Part shown: in pieces, positions 1 through 11,505 of the stretch | Layout of the letters: each line of letters begins with the position of its first letter | Numbering within the stretch: the stretch's first letter is position 1 | DNA from: Cerioporus squamosus | Lineage: Eukaryota > Basidiomycota > Agaricomycetes > Polyporales > Polyporaceae | Direction: 5' to 3' | Assembly: GCA_022592435.1 (NCBI GenBank) | Contig: JABYQS010000254.1 | Span: forward strand, 1-42,713 | Length of the DNA: 42,713 bases | Notes under the pieces: model-generated | Database searches by the model: none | The model's input: only the letters and a program-made list of their open reading frames with translations | Told to the model about the DNA's origin: nothing | Translations under genes and position numbers: made by a program

Positions 1-432
1 GGGCGCCGCCGGGGGCGTTTAGAGCGGTTAGTGACGCAAGTACTAGGCGAGATACATGGATGGGCCCGGACACCTACTGTACTTACATGGAAGTGAATAA
101 ATGAATCTCTCCAGCTCTCAAACCAAGATCTGCCGTCGGTGGTTCCAATATTGCAAGCCACGCAAGACGATAGAGAGCTTGTAGCTGTAAGTGTTCCGAA
201 AGTTAAACGCTAGTTCGGGACACGGTCATCAACTGGGCAGTTGTTTGTGCTTGTTAGGATCCAAAGCTATCGGCTTCCCGATCCTGATCTAGTACTTAGT
301 CCGCCTGTCAGTGAGCTTACTACTGCGAACAGTCTAGCATGTAAGGATGTCATAGCATAAAGATTAGCAAACGATTGAACAGAATATAGTGCGCAGTATC
401 TTAGATGGTTCACTGGCAGTCCACCGTGACGA
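1..432. other. Intergenic, left edge; no gene seen
   Basis: I see no convincing coding exon or RNA gene here. The stretch lies beyond the 3' end of the minus-strand coiled-coil gene and contains the first copy of a 50-bp dispersed repeat. Confidence 0.5.
241..290 (+). repeat. Dispersed 50-bp repeat, copy 1
   Basis: It begins TTGTTTGTGC and runs through GTTAGGATCCAAAGC to CCCGATCCTGATCT. Near-identical copies lie at 5271-5320 and 19963-20012, all in the same orientation. The flanks show no obvious similarity, so the conserved unit is about 50 bp. Its origin is unknown. Confidence 0.75.
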
Positions 433-1852
433 TCACGCCGACGGCTCAGCCGTAGACGGGCTAGCGTCCTCCTCATCGACAAGTCCGAGTTCATACACGA
501 CCGTGTCGAGCACGACCTTCGGCTTCAGCAGCATCGTCGTCACCACACCGTCCTCCGCCGCATCCTCCAAGCCTGAGTCCACGTCCTCTCGCGCATCGAC
601 CTTCTCCGACCGCCGCAGGCCGAGGTCCGCGGTGGAGAGAACGCGAGGGACTATCCCTGGAGGCCCGGCAGCGACGATCTCGCCGTTGTAGATGTCCTCC
701 ATCTGCCCGGGGTCGTAGACCTCGTCGATGCGCACGACGAGCACCTCGTAATCGCAGGAGACGACGTCCTCGCCGATCGTGCGCTGCAGCTCGAGCGCGG
801 TCCGGACGATCGTCTCGAGGTGGGATGCGTAGGCGGCGTAGATGTCGTCCGCGAACGTCGAGGAGCCGGCGACGGTGAGCAGGTCGGCAATGCGTTCGGC
901 TAGCTGGTGCGCGAAGCCCGTGGCGAGGTCGCGGCCGTTGTAGAGGCGCTGCTTCGAGTACTTCTGGGCGTGGGCGCGCCATTGGGCACACGCGAGCTGC
1001 GACTCTGCGATACGACGTGGTTAGCGAGGATGATTATAGTCAGGGGATTCAGCGCACCTGACCGGCGCATCTGCCTGTAGACACCCGTGAAGACGGACTT
1101 GCTCTGGTGCTGGAAGTCCCACGCGGAAGCGATCTCCGCCGCGAAGCCGACCATGTCTGCCTTGAGCGCGATGTCGATCAGGATTGGGTCGTCCTGGTGC
1201 TGGATCGTCTCGAGGAGCTCCGCCATGACCGGGCCAACCGCCTCGCGTGCGCGTTCGAACGCCAGCGTGACCCTCTCTGGGTGGGGCGGCTCGCGACACG
1301 GAACGCGTTCGTGACCTGCGAAGCGACCTCGGAGATCTCGAGGTTCAATGTCCGGACCATGTGGAGGACGACCTCATCGAATGTGGACGGGGGCGATCGT
1401 ACGGCCGGTAGCTCCGTCAGCTGCCCGCTGGCCTCCTCAGACACCCGCGATCCGTGTGCAGGCTCCGAGGCAGCTTCGCGGAGGCGTGCCGTGAGATCGT
1501 GGATCTGCTCGCGTTGCGCCACGAGCTCGTCCTCCTTCTCTTGCAACAGGGCGTCTTTCCTTGCCAACTCTGCTCGCGCGAGGCCGTCCATCCGCCACCA
1601 GAAGTTCGTTTCGTTGCGCATCTTCTCGACCGCGTCATCCGCCCTGCTTCGCTCTGCCGCAACCCGCTTGAGCAGCTTCTCGCGCTCTACCCGCGCCTCG
1701 TCTGCGTCCCTCCGCAAGTGTGCGTTCTGCTCGCGCAGCCGGTGCGCGACCACGCCGGCATAGCCGACCGTGGTGAGGACAAGCGCGAGCTTCGCGACCG
1801 TCGCGAAGGAAATGAAGGATGCCGGAGAGGGCATTGCGCGTGTAAAGGACAA
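433..1852 (-). CDS. Membrane-anchored coiled-coil protein, unknown function
   Basis: I do not recognise the family. Proposed exons are 1852-1328, 1274-1058 and 1004-433, giving 437 residues. The introns are 53 bases each; the second has a clear CTAAC branch point and CAG end. The N-terminus (about residues 12-36) is hydrophobic and followed by a long charged heptad-like stretch rich in Arg, Glu, Ala and Lys (about 40-125), so it resembles a single-pass protein with a cytosolic or lumenal coiled coil. A central helical region includes ILIDIALKADMVGF. The C-terminal part is mixed alpha/beta in look and ends in an acidic tail. The start is the first Met before the hydrophobic segment. A mitochondrial or ER location is possible but cannot be settled from sequence. 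The first intron boundary is less certain than the second. Confidence 0.7.
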
Positions 1853-1860
1853 GCTGTGGT

Positions 1861-1884
1861 CGTGTCGTGTCGTGTCGTGTCGTG
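1861..1884. repeat. Pentanucleotide microsatellite (GTGTC)n
   Basis: About four and a half tandem GTGTC units lie some 10-30 bases upstream of the coiled-coil gene start, in its probable 5' UTR. Confidence 0.8.
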
Positions 1885-3408
1885 GCGTTCAATAACAAGG
1901 AGGGGGTGGTCGTGTTCGCGTTCGGGGTCCATTAGAGATGCGTGAAGTGGGAGAGGGAGAGGACGACCATCGCGCTGCGCGCAAAGATATTGTATGTATG
2001 ACGACACGCGTCCTCCGCCCGTCTGTGCAGTGCCCCCGTCAAAATAGCGCGCGGCGCGGCGTGCATGCCGCCTGGTTGATGGACAAGGACGCGCAAACGC
2101 ATGTCTCGGCCCCTAGATGGTGAGGGTGGAGGCCGGGTGGCACAATGTTCGGGGCGCGGCTTGAGCGGAGAGAGCGGTCATGACGCGGGTGCTGCTTGAT
2201 AGGTTGGACAGCCGTGGGCTAGCCGTGCCTTCTAGAGGAGAGAAGTATCTGTGTGATTCCAGTTAGCGTTTAGGCCCCGACGGACATGCGAGCTCCTGGA
2301 CTCACGACGAGGTTTCGACACGCCGGAAATGCGTGGCTTCGTCGAGTATCAGCCTTGAGGTGGCGAGCGGCGTTCGGGTCCGGCTTCCGCCAACGTGAGA
2401 GCTAGTGCGTGTAGTCCACGCGGCGGCCGCGCGACATACAACACGCTGCTCTTCCTGGTTAACGGTTCAGTCGAGCGTGCAGGTACAGATGCTCACAATA
2501 TGAACACCCAGTAAGTACGTTGAGACTATTCATAGAGGCAGAGACAACATTGCAACTGGTCTTTCGTAGCTGGTTGCAGTTCGACGGCACCAAGCTGCCA
2601 GTCGGCTCACCTCGAGCTTGTCGAAGCTTTCGATTGAGCATGTCTTGCGTCTGAACCGGGAGTATGGACGCTTGTCTGTGCTTTCGGGCGATGGCGCATC
2701 GCACGGTTAGATGATATAACGTCTAAGTGATCTGCAGTCGCCATAGCCATCTTACAATCGCCAAGGAATACGCCTGCGTAGATTCAGTAGCATGGTGTGG
2801 TTAAGTGACGAGAGCACTCACTGGTAGTACTTGGCTGTCTCTACGTACTTGGTGGTTCGAGAAGAAATTGGGTCAACTGCAGAAGGTCCCACTGAGCGTC
2901 TACGGTAGGACTGCTTGGCGATATTTGGCACTTCCTGTGCTAGTGTGGGCTTGACGCTCCTGGAACTTGGAGCTTGAAGTTACACTCCCTATAGCTCTCT
3001 TACTCCTGGCATTGTGATCCATCATAGCCTGCATTCCACAATTCTCGGCGGTAGGGCTACATACCTCTTGCTACGGAGAGCAAGATGGTGAGGTCTGGGG
3101 CATCAAGAGGCAAGAGAGAATTCTTCACAAGCTACTTTCGGAGTTGGAGGTGGGTCACGGTGACTGGGTGTGTATTCCCTCGTCTGTCATTCAGTTGTAC
3201 GCTCACCCTGTAAGTCATGACCTCGATTCAGACGAACATCACGCCCTTGACCAAGAATGCTGACGATAGAGACGTATTCCTCAACATCGCAGTCGAGGTC
3301 TTAGTAAGGATCTCGAGGCTCGTTGTGTGCGTGAGAGGGAGGAGTACCCCGCTCTACGTCCTCAAAGTTCGACTTACTTATCAGGTGTACACTCAACCAA
3401 CGGCGGAC

Positions 3409-3417
3409 ATAAATAGA
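3409..3417 (+). promoter_or_regulatory. TATA-like element, esterase 1
   Basis: CATAAATAG lies about 70 bases before the proposed ATG at 3486, at a distance similar to TATA-like motifs upstream of four other genes of this cluster. It is assigned by motif and position only. Confidence 0.4.
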
Positions 3418-3485
3418 GGATGACAAACGGGGTCTGTGGTCTCACACCCTTCCTCATCGTACCTCTCGCTTCACTGGCACACGTC

Positions 3486-4927
3486 ATGGATCCCGAGTTT
3501 GCTGCAGCCCTAGCTGAGGAGGCGGCCAACACGCCCGCGCCATCCGGCCCGCCCACAATTGAGCAGATGAGGGCGGGCTTTGTCGAACACGTTATCACCC
3601 CGAACAAGACGTACCACGAGAAACGACTTCCCCCACGTGAGTGTCAGCACTCCCTCCAGTGTCGATCCTCCGTCATTCACGCGCCACGTCCCATAGCTTC
3701 CTCGTATATCGTGCAGGACAAGCACGTTCCTGGCGAGGGTGGGGATATCCTCGTGCGTTGCGTTACGCCTCTTGCAGATGGCAGGGACAAGACGTTTCCA
3801 GTACTGGTCTACGTCCACGGCGGGTGTACGTATCATGTACTCGATATGAGAGCGCGCAGGCGATGTCTGACCACGGTTCGCTTCATATTGCTTAGGCGGA
3901 GTCGTCGGGAGCATCGAGCTGGATGACTTCCATCTGCGCCGCCTGAGCGTCGAACTTCAGCTTGTCACCGTGAACATCGAGTATCGGTGAGCCGTTCATC
4001 TCGTTTCATCTCGCTCGCACACCATCTGATCGGGATCCAGGTTGGCTCCAGAGCACCCCTTCCCTGCCGGGATCGAAGACTGCTATACCGCCCTCAAATG
4101 GGTGAGTTACCCCCCGCCGGTCAGAAGAGATGGGACAGGTTGCTCACCGCTTCCTGCCCGAAGGTCGCCGAGAACGCATCGTCGCTGAAAGGCGACCTAT
4201 CCCAAGGATTCCTCGTGGGTGGCCACTCCGCTGGCGCGAACTTCGCTACAGTCCTTGCGCACATGGCACGCGAGGATCCGTTCTTCGAGGGCCGGCAGCT
4301 CACCGGCCAGCTCCTGCGCGAGCCGTTCGTCGTCCATCCCGAGTCAATCCCTGACAAGTACGTACTAGCGCACCCTCAGCATGCCGCGCGCGGCTACTGA
4401 CATGTCGGCGGGCGGTACGCATTCACTCCAGCATCAAAGACGAGTACAAGTCGATGGAGGCGAACCAGAGCAACCCTCCGCTCCCGCGTGCGGTTCTCCT
4501 GAGCCTCTACCGTATGTTACCTCTCCAGCCCTTCCACTACGTGAGTCACAGACTGACAATCGGCACGAGCAGGGGTATATGGAGCTCCTCCGACAGACCC
4601 GCGCTTCGCACCTCTCCTCTACCCCTCCCACGCAGGCCTCCCCCCAGCATACATCCACGTCATGGACCTCGACCCGCTTCGCGACGACGGGATCGTGTAC
4701 GAGAAGGCGCTGCGCGCTGCCGGGGTGAAGACCCGCATCGAGCTGTACGTCCGCTGGCAGCTCTCACTTCTGCACATCGGCCGGGATTGGTCGCTGACGC
4801 AGTGGCCTGCAGGTATCATGGCGTGAGCCACGGCTTTCACATGAACTTTCCGTGGATCACGTTGGCGAAGAAGGTCAGGGAGGACTTGAAAGAGGGGTTG
4901 CGATGGTTGCTGGGACAGGTGAATTGA
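3486..4927 (+). CDS. Alpha/beta-hydrolase (HSL-like esterase), copy 1
   Basis: A serine hydrolase of the Abhydrolase_3/hormone-sensitive-lipase family, expected to cleave carboxylic esters. Proposed exons: 3486-3636, 3697-3825, 3896-3986, 4041-4101, 4164-4357, 4432-4511, 4573-4744 and 4813-4927 (330 residues). The oxyanion-hole region reads VYVHGG (near residue 90). The nucleophile elbow is GGHSAG, the acid lies in DLDPLRDDG, and the base in SHGFH near the C-terminus. LAPEHPFP, a family hallmark, follows the third intron. No signal peptide is evident, so it is probably cytosolic. It is the only plus-strand copy and is more divergent than the others. It has an extra intron (4358-4431) splitting the exon that is 274 bases in three paralogues. 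The ATG aligns with the starts of copies 2, 3 and 5. The substrate cannot be told from sequence. Confidence 0.85.
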
Positions 4928-5270
4928 GGGCAACCTGCCGATGGACGCGAACTCTCGTCAATCTCCGGTTTTGGAAGATACTCCCAAAGACATCAATGCA
5001 AGAAGAGTTGATTGCCTCACATCTGCGAGCTGTTCAAGTCTCGGAACGTTATGCCGCGGGACTCGGAGTCTTGGTCGGTAAGTGCTCACTCTATCACATA
5101 CTAGCGCGCCGTCAATCTCGCTCCCGAACCCGAACGTTAGGATCCTCCGGGTAAGATCTTCAACTCTACTGCATCTCGCACGCCCTCTTGCTGACATGTG
5201 CTCGCTATATCAGATATAGTCTCAGCTGGATCCTATCATGAACGGTCTCGAGAAAAAGTGGTGGCTGGCG

Positions 5271-5320
5271 TTGTTTGTCGCTGTTAGGATCCAAAGCCGA
5301 TAGCTTCCCGATCTCATCTT
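5271..5320 (+). repeat. Dispersed 50-bp repeat, copy 2
   Basis: Matches copy 1 over GTTAGGATCCAAAGC and TTCCCGATC with a few substitutions; same orientation as the copies at 241 and 19963. Confidence 0.75.
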
Positions 5321-5594
5321 TGCGCGCCTACCCGCTATGACATTCGAGTCCTCCTCTTCTCCTTCTTCTTTGCCTTCCCTCTCCATCACTCGAGACCAGA
5401 AGTCCACAAACTCAGCAGAATTCCCACATGACGATCCATATGCCACATACACGAGCTATAGGACGCATGGGAAGCTGTAGGACGGCTCTATGAGGATGGA
5501 TGGATCGCCATTGGGTTGGATGAGCCCTGTAACACTCGGCCACCAGCCCCTATTCTTATTTTCTCACATATCCCGCGCAGGAGCGACACGGCCC

Positions 5595-5690
5595 CGCGGA
5601 TGCCTGCTCGATAGAGTGGATGCCTGGATACCGGATGCCCGCTATGCAGCGGATGCCCGTGAAGAGCGGATGCCTGCGAAGAGCGGATGT
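5595..5690. repeat. Degenerate 16-19-bp minisatellite
   Basis: About six tandem units with the core GCGGATGCC(T/C)G, variable between units; the last three are the most regular (GCGGATGCCTGCGAAGA type). Non-coding position. Confidence 0.75.
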
Positions 5691-6816
5691 ACCTCGTGAA
5701 TGTCTCCCTGTTCGGTCTTGGTCTAGCAGTCCTCGTACACAGCCGGGTTGTTACCATGTCTGACTGGTAGGGCACGTACGCATGGTCGCTACAGACCTTC
5801 CCTCTCTTACGCCGCCACATCAAGCCACGATATCGAAGTATGTTGACGGCTATGATGGCGACTTGTCTCGTAGTAACCTCATGCCCCGTGTCCCGTTGAC
5901 GGACCGTGTGCTAGTCTCGTATCACCACTTCAATCGAACCTTCGTCCTTGCGGATGTTCACGGAATGATTCGACTCCAGAATACATCGGACCCCGGCATT
6001 GGCCCGCTTACAGGACCATGTTCCCAGTCGGTTACGCCGTTCTGCTGTTTCGGAGCACCAAGTACATTCGGAGAGCTATCGAAGGGGGATTTGCGCTCTG
6101 CGTATCACGGCCAAGATTCACATACAACGTCGCGGACTAGCCGGCAGTTGACTTGGGTTTCTCCTATCCCTTGTAACGTCTGCACGTTATCAATTGTCCG
6201 TCGCGCACATAGTACGCTTCATATGTCGTGTACGTCCCGTAGCTGGGCCAGAGACGTGTTCTACGTCCTCAGTACAATTTGAGACGCTTTCGAGCGGGCA
6301 GAGTCCAATTAGGTCGCGTATGGCCCAGGGCAGTCTCCCAGATCCCGGAGCCCAGCCCACCACGGTAGACGGAGGAGCATCTTCATCTCACAGACTACAT
6401 GCGAAGCATGAGCCTGGCCATATGCAAGTATACGCCATCGTTTTTGCAGCATATCACTTGGGCCGTGCGTCCAGCCACGATAGTGCTCGGTCGAGCAAGG
6501 GGCAGATTAATGCAAGCTCAAACGTGTCGCTCTTGTGCCGTTATCGACGAGATGGTCGTCCTTCCAAATCTCACCTGCGACGCCAAAAGCAGTTCGATTT
6601 ATGGATGCTCCTGCCTGTGAGGTGTAACTCGCAGTCGCGGCGCACACGCCGTGGATCTCCAAAAATGCGTGATACTGTGATGCTTGAACATTGCAAGCTA
6701 TTGTACATTTATCGATGCTCGAGAGACCTATGCGGTCGCCTGGAAGGATAGACCGGCACAAGCAGATACATCAGACCGCTCTCCGAGCCTTGACCTCGAA
6801 GGCATCATACGCAGAC

Positions 6817-8231
6817 TCACGAGGTCTGTCCGAGACTCAGTAACCACCGCAGCCCTTCCCTCGCGTCGCGGTCCTGCTTCTGCGCCACAGCCGTGTCGAA
6901 GAAGTAGTAGTGGAAGCCGTGCAAGGTACCGCGGTTCCTATGAGCCCAATGGTCAGCATCATGCAACGCCCTGAAAAACCCACATGCGCGGACGCACTGT
7001 ACGAGCTGTGTCTTGACCCCGGCCGCGCGCAGAGCCTTCTCGTAGACGATCCCGTCGTCGTGCAGGGGGTCGACCTCCTGGACCTGAATGAATGCCGGAG
7101 GGAGGCCGGCATGAGAGGGCGCCAGGAGCGGGTATGTGCCCAGGTCGCTCGGCGGAGCCCCGTACATGTCTGTCGACGGGCACGGGCGAAAGCGCCGTCA
7201 GAAACCCGGATCCCCGGCGTGTCGTGTTCGGATAACACAATGCTCACCTAGCAAGAGCCGGGCCAGCTCGCTGCTGAGCAGGGGCGTCCCAGAGTTCTCC
7301 CCGAAGGCACGGAAGTCCGCCTTGTACTGCTCGGGGTACGCGTCCGGGTGGCAGACGATAGGCTCCTGGAGCCACTGCCCAGTGATGTCGTTCCCGTGGA
7401 AGAAGGGATCGTCTCGTGCCTTGAGAGCGAGCCCGGCCGCTAGACTTGCGCCTGCGGACTCTCCTCCGACGAGGAAGCCTTTCTTGAGGTCCACACTCAG
7501 GTCGGCGGCGTTATGGACGACCTGCAGCCGTTCCGTTGAAGCCTATTGCGGGACACGGCAGGAAGGGGGGATACTCACCCACTTGAGCGCTGCGTAGCTG
7601 TCGTTGAAGGCGGTCGGGAAGGGGTGTTCCGGAGCGAGCCTGAGGAAACGGATCAGGCATATGCTCGTCGCGGTCAGAAGGACTGTCGACCGACCTGTAC
7701 TCCACGTTCACTACGACTAGCTGCAGTTCGACGGCGACCGTGCGCAGGTGATAGTCGTCCATAGAGACATCTCCCACTACCCAACCTGTTTGATGTTGCA
7801 GCGCAGTGGTCAGCTGGGGTACGATCCTCATGCATACGACTGCAAGTATCGGACTCACCGCCACCGTGGTACCATACAAGGACAGGGAAGGAGGAGGCCT
7901 CGGCGCTGACTGGCTTCACGACGCGCACGAGGATGTCCCCGCCCTTGACAGGAACACGCCTGTCGTCCACCACATACAGGCTCCCTGCGCACGAATGACA
8001 TGGCGCATGTCAGCAGTCAGCAGGCGAGGCCGACGAGCGAAGAGATATGCACGGCGCACCTTCAGCGTCCTCGGGCAGCTTTTGCGCGTAGAACTTCGTG
8101 TAGGCAGCGTTCGGCTCGACGAGTTCCTGCCGTGCGTGCTCGACCTCGGAGACGCCGTCGGGAGGCGGGGTTGGGTTCGTCAGAGCTGGGGTGGCCGCGA
8201 GCGCAGCGGCGATCTCGAGATCGATGTTCAT
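6817..8231 (-). CDS. Alpha/beta-hydrolase (HSL-like esterase), copy 2
   Basis: Serine ester hydrolase, Abhydrolase_3 family. Proposed exons: 8231-8060, 7984-7859, 7785-7695, 7639-7579, 7521-7248, 7169-6998 and 6937-6817 (338 residues). The N-terminus MNIDLEIAAALAATPALT resembles copies 3 and 5. Motifs in order: WYHGG oxyanion hole, LAPEHPFPTAF, GGESAG nucleophile elbow, EVDPLHDDG acid, LHGFHYY base. No signal peptide is seen. Exon lengths 126, 91, 61, 274 and 172 recur in copies 4 and 5, apart from a one-base loss in copy 4 and a two-codon extension in copy 5. The gene reads through cleanly in every exon, so it is probably functional. It lies head-to-tail with copy 3 (781-bp gap), which suggests tandem duplication. 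The substrate is unknown. Confidence 0.87.
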
Positions 8232-9012
8232 CCTATACTATCGCGTAGCGTTGATGATAATCGGCGCCGGGGAGAGAGACAGAGACCGGTCTTGCCCTCC
8301 TGGATATCCACGACACTGTTAAATACAGACACGGAGATGCAGTCAGACGACCGCGTATGAGTCCTCAGGCCTGAGTCAGCAGGGACGACGAACCCTTGAA
8401 CAAAAATCGAAAATGGTTCGAGCCAAGCAAGTGCGGGATCGATCACGACTAGAAGTCGGCAACCCAATGGCTCCCAGGCCGCTTTCTATGACGATGTAAC
8501 GAACATCCCGGGGTCTGAGCTGCTGACCGCGCGTTCTGCCATGACCGGTGAACTCCTGCCGAGCAACGAGGGTCCCGCCGAAAGTGTCCAGCTCCCTTAA
8601 GACTCTGGTAACACGTATCAGATGCCAGTTAGCCAGGAGCCAAACCGATACGTCGCGTACCTTCCAGTCGGGTTCGACACATGTTTGCGGGATTACGTTC
8701 TGCGGAGTTTTACATTTTGGACAACCTGTTTTGCGTCTGCAAGGGAACGTGAGAGCCACAACGGCGGCCGGACACCTACGTGAAGCAGTAACGTGATATG
8801 GACGCCGTCGGCTAGGTCTCGCAACGCAATCACCTTGACGGCAGACACTAGGGCCGTACAGTGTACGCAGGGTGATGCCATAGATCCAGCTACTCATAGT
8901 CAGCTCGTACATGAAGGAGACTCCCCTGAGTACTTGAGCATGATGTCCGTCGATTCCCGTGGTTTCCGAGACTGTGTAATGGTATCCACCTTGAGAGTCA
9001 TAAGTCTCCCGT
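8232..9012. other. Intergenic, 780 bp; no gene seen
   Basis: Spacer between tandem esterase copies 2 and 3; it must contain the promoter of copy 2. I find no TATA-like motif at the distance seen for the other copies and no RNA gene. Confidence 0.45.
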
Positions 9013-10345
9013 TCAAGCCCCGGGGTCGAGTTCGGACCTGCTTCCCAAGCCTAGCAGCCACCGCAGCCCCTCTCGGGCATCTCGATCGACCCTGACCGCC
9101 GCCGCAATGCGAGGAAAGGCGTAGTGGAACCCGTGCACGGTGCCCACGTATCTGCAACTCGAAACTTCAGCGTCGAGCCACAGCCGAGGCTTGGAGCTCT
9201 CTCACTTGACGAGTTTCGTCTCGACACCCGCCTCGCGAAGCACCTGCTCGTATATGATACCGTCGTCCCGGATAGGGTCGAACTGCTGCACCTGGATGAA
9301 CGCAGGCGGGAGGCCCGCGTGGGAGGGCGCAAGGAGCGGAGAGACGCGTAGGTCTTCAGGCGGGCCCCCGTATATCTCTGTAGCCAGCAGAAGACAGTGA
9401 GAAACGCCACAAAGAGCGGAACTAGGGAAAAGAGAAGATACGAACGGAAGCTACCGAGCACCCGCTCGCTGTTGAGCAGCGGCGTGTCGGTGCTCTCTGC
9501 GAAGGAGCGGAACTCCGACGCGTAATTGCCTGTCAACGCGTATGCGCCAGGAAAGATGACGACAGGCTCCCGGAGGTACTGGCCAGTCAGCAGAGTGTGC
9601 TTGAAGAGAGGATCGTCTCGAGCCTTGAGCGCAACAGCAGCTGCAAGGTTCCCACCAGCGGAGTCTCCGCCGACGAGGAAGCCTTTCCTGAGGTCAATTT
9701 GAAGATCGCCCGCGTTGTTGACAACCTGTCCGCGTTCTGAGCACCACACGGGCACACCTATCAACGATGAGATGCATCACGTACCCATCGCAACGCGGCG
9801 TAGCCGTCGTCGAACGCAGTTGGGAAGGAGTGCTCGGGGGCAAGTCTGTAATCCACGTTGATGGTGGCCAGCTGGAGATCAAGGGAGATGCTCCGCAAGT
9901 GCGCGTCGTCCATGTCGAGGTCACCTAACATGTATCCTGAACACGTCGTTCCGGGAAAGTCAGTTAACCGGTCGAAATGGACTGGGTTGGTTCGCTCACC
10001 TCCACCGTGGAACCAGACAAGGACCGGCAACGGCGCTTCTCCGAAAGGCCTGACATACCGCAGGGTAATCTCGCCGCCTTCTGGCACTGGGATACGCCTT
10101 TCAGATATGATGTACTGTGATTCTGTTGCCCATTTAGAAGATCAGCACTCGACAGGGAGAGCGATGGAGGGTAACAGCGCACCGTCGGGGAGCATTTCTC
10201 TGTAGTACTGAGAGAATGGTCCGATCGCTGCATTGGCTTGCTGTCTGGCATATTCAACGAGCGAAACACCTTCGGGAGGCGCTTGTGGTTGCGTGTACCC
10301 CGAATTTGAAGCGAGTGCGGCGGCAAGCTCAGGATCGTAACCCAT
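9013..10345 (-). CDS. Alpha/beta-hydrolase (HSL-like esterase), copy 3
   Basis: Serine ester hydrolase, Abhydrolase_3 family. Proposed exons: 10345-10183, 10122-10000, 9936-9785, 9725-9455, 9377-9206 and 9151-9013 (339 residues). It starts MGYDPELAAALASNS. Motifs: VWFHGGG oxyanion hole, LAPEHSFPTAF, GGDSAG nucleophile, QFDPIRDDG acid, VHGFHYA base. The intron that all other copies carry between the Tyr-Arg of strand NVDYR and LAPEH is absent, so this copy has lost it precisely (exon 152 = 91 + 61). All exons are open and all catalytic residues are present. It faces the decayed DUF4246 gene across a 1.16-kb divergent promoter region, with a TATA-like motif 46 bases upstream. Confidence 0.87.
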
Positions 10346-11505
10346 GTTGGCAGCTCAGACGATCTTGGCAGAAACTGACAGGACGGGGATTATATAGGTG
10401 TCGTGAAGAGGACCAATTCTAGCCTGAGCGCAGGTCTTGGTCAGCGACTCCCACATAGTAGAGCCCGAACGTCCGAGTTTGAGAATTGCGCCCGCACTAA
10501 GTCAGAGGGAGATGGCTCAATCAGTATCTATTTCCACGAGCGGTCCGAACCATGGGAAGCCCACCATGTGGCTAATGTCAGCTTGGACCCATGATACTTG
10601 CTCTTCATCTCATCCTCTGCCCATAACCTCTTGAACAAGCGGTTCGCGCGACGTCTTGTTTCACTAGTTTTGAGTACAAGAGATGCGCCAAGTCAGTCGC
10701 GGGTTTGACCTTCAAGGTTGTCGGGCACCAAGCAGAGTGTTCCCTCCGGCAGTGTCACATCACTCGCCAGGCTCAAGGAGTTCAAGACCTAGGGTTGGAA
10801 GCCGAAGAGAATTCAGTTAACCGCAGTTTGTGAATGCGATACTACAGAGAGGAGAGAGGAACTGCAGAAAGTGTAACTATGGCGCCAAAGCACCTGGAGG
10901 TCGAACTTGAGCCGCCACGTGCCAGGTTCAACTCCCGAGTTCACTTCGTTGCAGAGCTGATCCGCCTGCCATGCCTCCTCCTCCTTCCCCATATACCATC
11001 ATCGCACTTCCTCCTCCCCCGTCGCGTCTGAAGTCATGATATATCACACAGATGGGGACTGTGTCGTGTATGTCTGAGCCTCGGACCTTCAGTGACTCGG
11101 ACCGTGGGCCTTGGCAATCGGAATCCCATTCGATGTGACTCCGCCTGACGGTTGCAATGCCGTGAGTCCACCATGCTGATTCGAGTATGCCGACATTGAG
11201 ACATCTCCGCAAGGTTTCTGGCTTTGTACGACTCATGGAATGTGTCCCAGTTGGGCAATCTGTCGGGGCTCGGGAGTCGGGAGTCGGGACACGGTTGCGC
11301 CGGCAGTGGGGACAGCCCGCATCAACACGATCGCCACGAGTCAGGACCTGTCAGGACCATGAGGCGCGTGAGGACCTGTGCCTTAGGACAAGTCTCGCCA
11401 AGGAGTTTGTCCGCCGCACGTTGTGCTTATAAAAACAGTGCCGCTGTTGAGACGAAGTTGAATCCGCCAGATGAGTAATACTCGCCCAACCCACGCTCGA
11501 ACTCG
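10346..11505. other. Divergent intergenic region, 1.16 kb
   Basis: Separates the starts of esterase copy 3 (minus) and the decayed DUF4246 copy (plus). It contains a TATA-like motif on the minus side and a short GGGAGTC-type tandem at about 11264-11290. No gene or tRNA found. Confidence 0.5.
10391..10396 (-). promoter_or_regulatory. TATA-like element, esterase 3
   Basis: TATATA lies 46 bases upstream of the ATG at 10345, in a context like those upstream of esterase 5 and the two intact DUF4246 genes. Confidence 0.45.

Larger units (their letters stand above)
1853..3485. other. Intergenic, 1.6 kb; promoters of divergent genes, no gene seen
   Basis: This holds the 5' regions of the coiled-coil gene (minus) and the first esterase gene (plus). 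Short open frames such as 2459-2704 show no recognisable domain. A pentanucleotide microsatellite lies close to the coiled-coil gene start. Confidence 0.5.
4928..6816. other. Intergenic, 1.9 kb; repeats but no gene
   Basis: Between the tail-to-tail esterase copies 1 and 2. It holds dispersed-repeat copy 2 and a minisatellite. The longest open frames (5782-6282 and 6194-6751) have no recognisable domain, no matching splice pattern and unremarkable composition, so I do not call them genes. Confidence 0.5.
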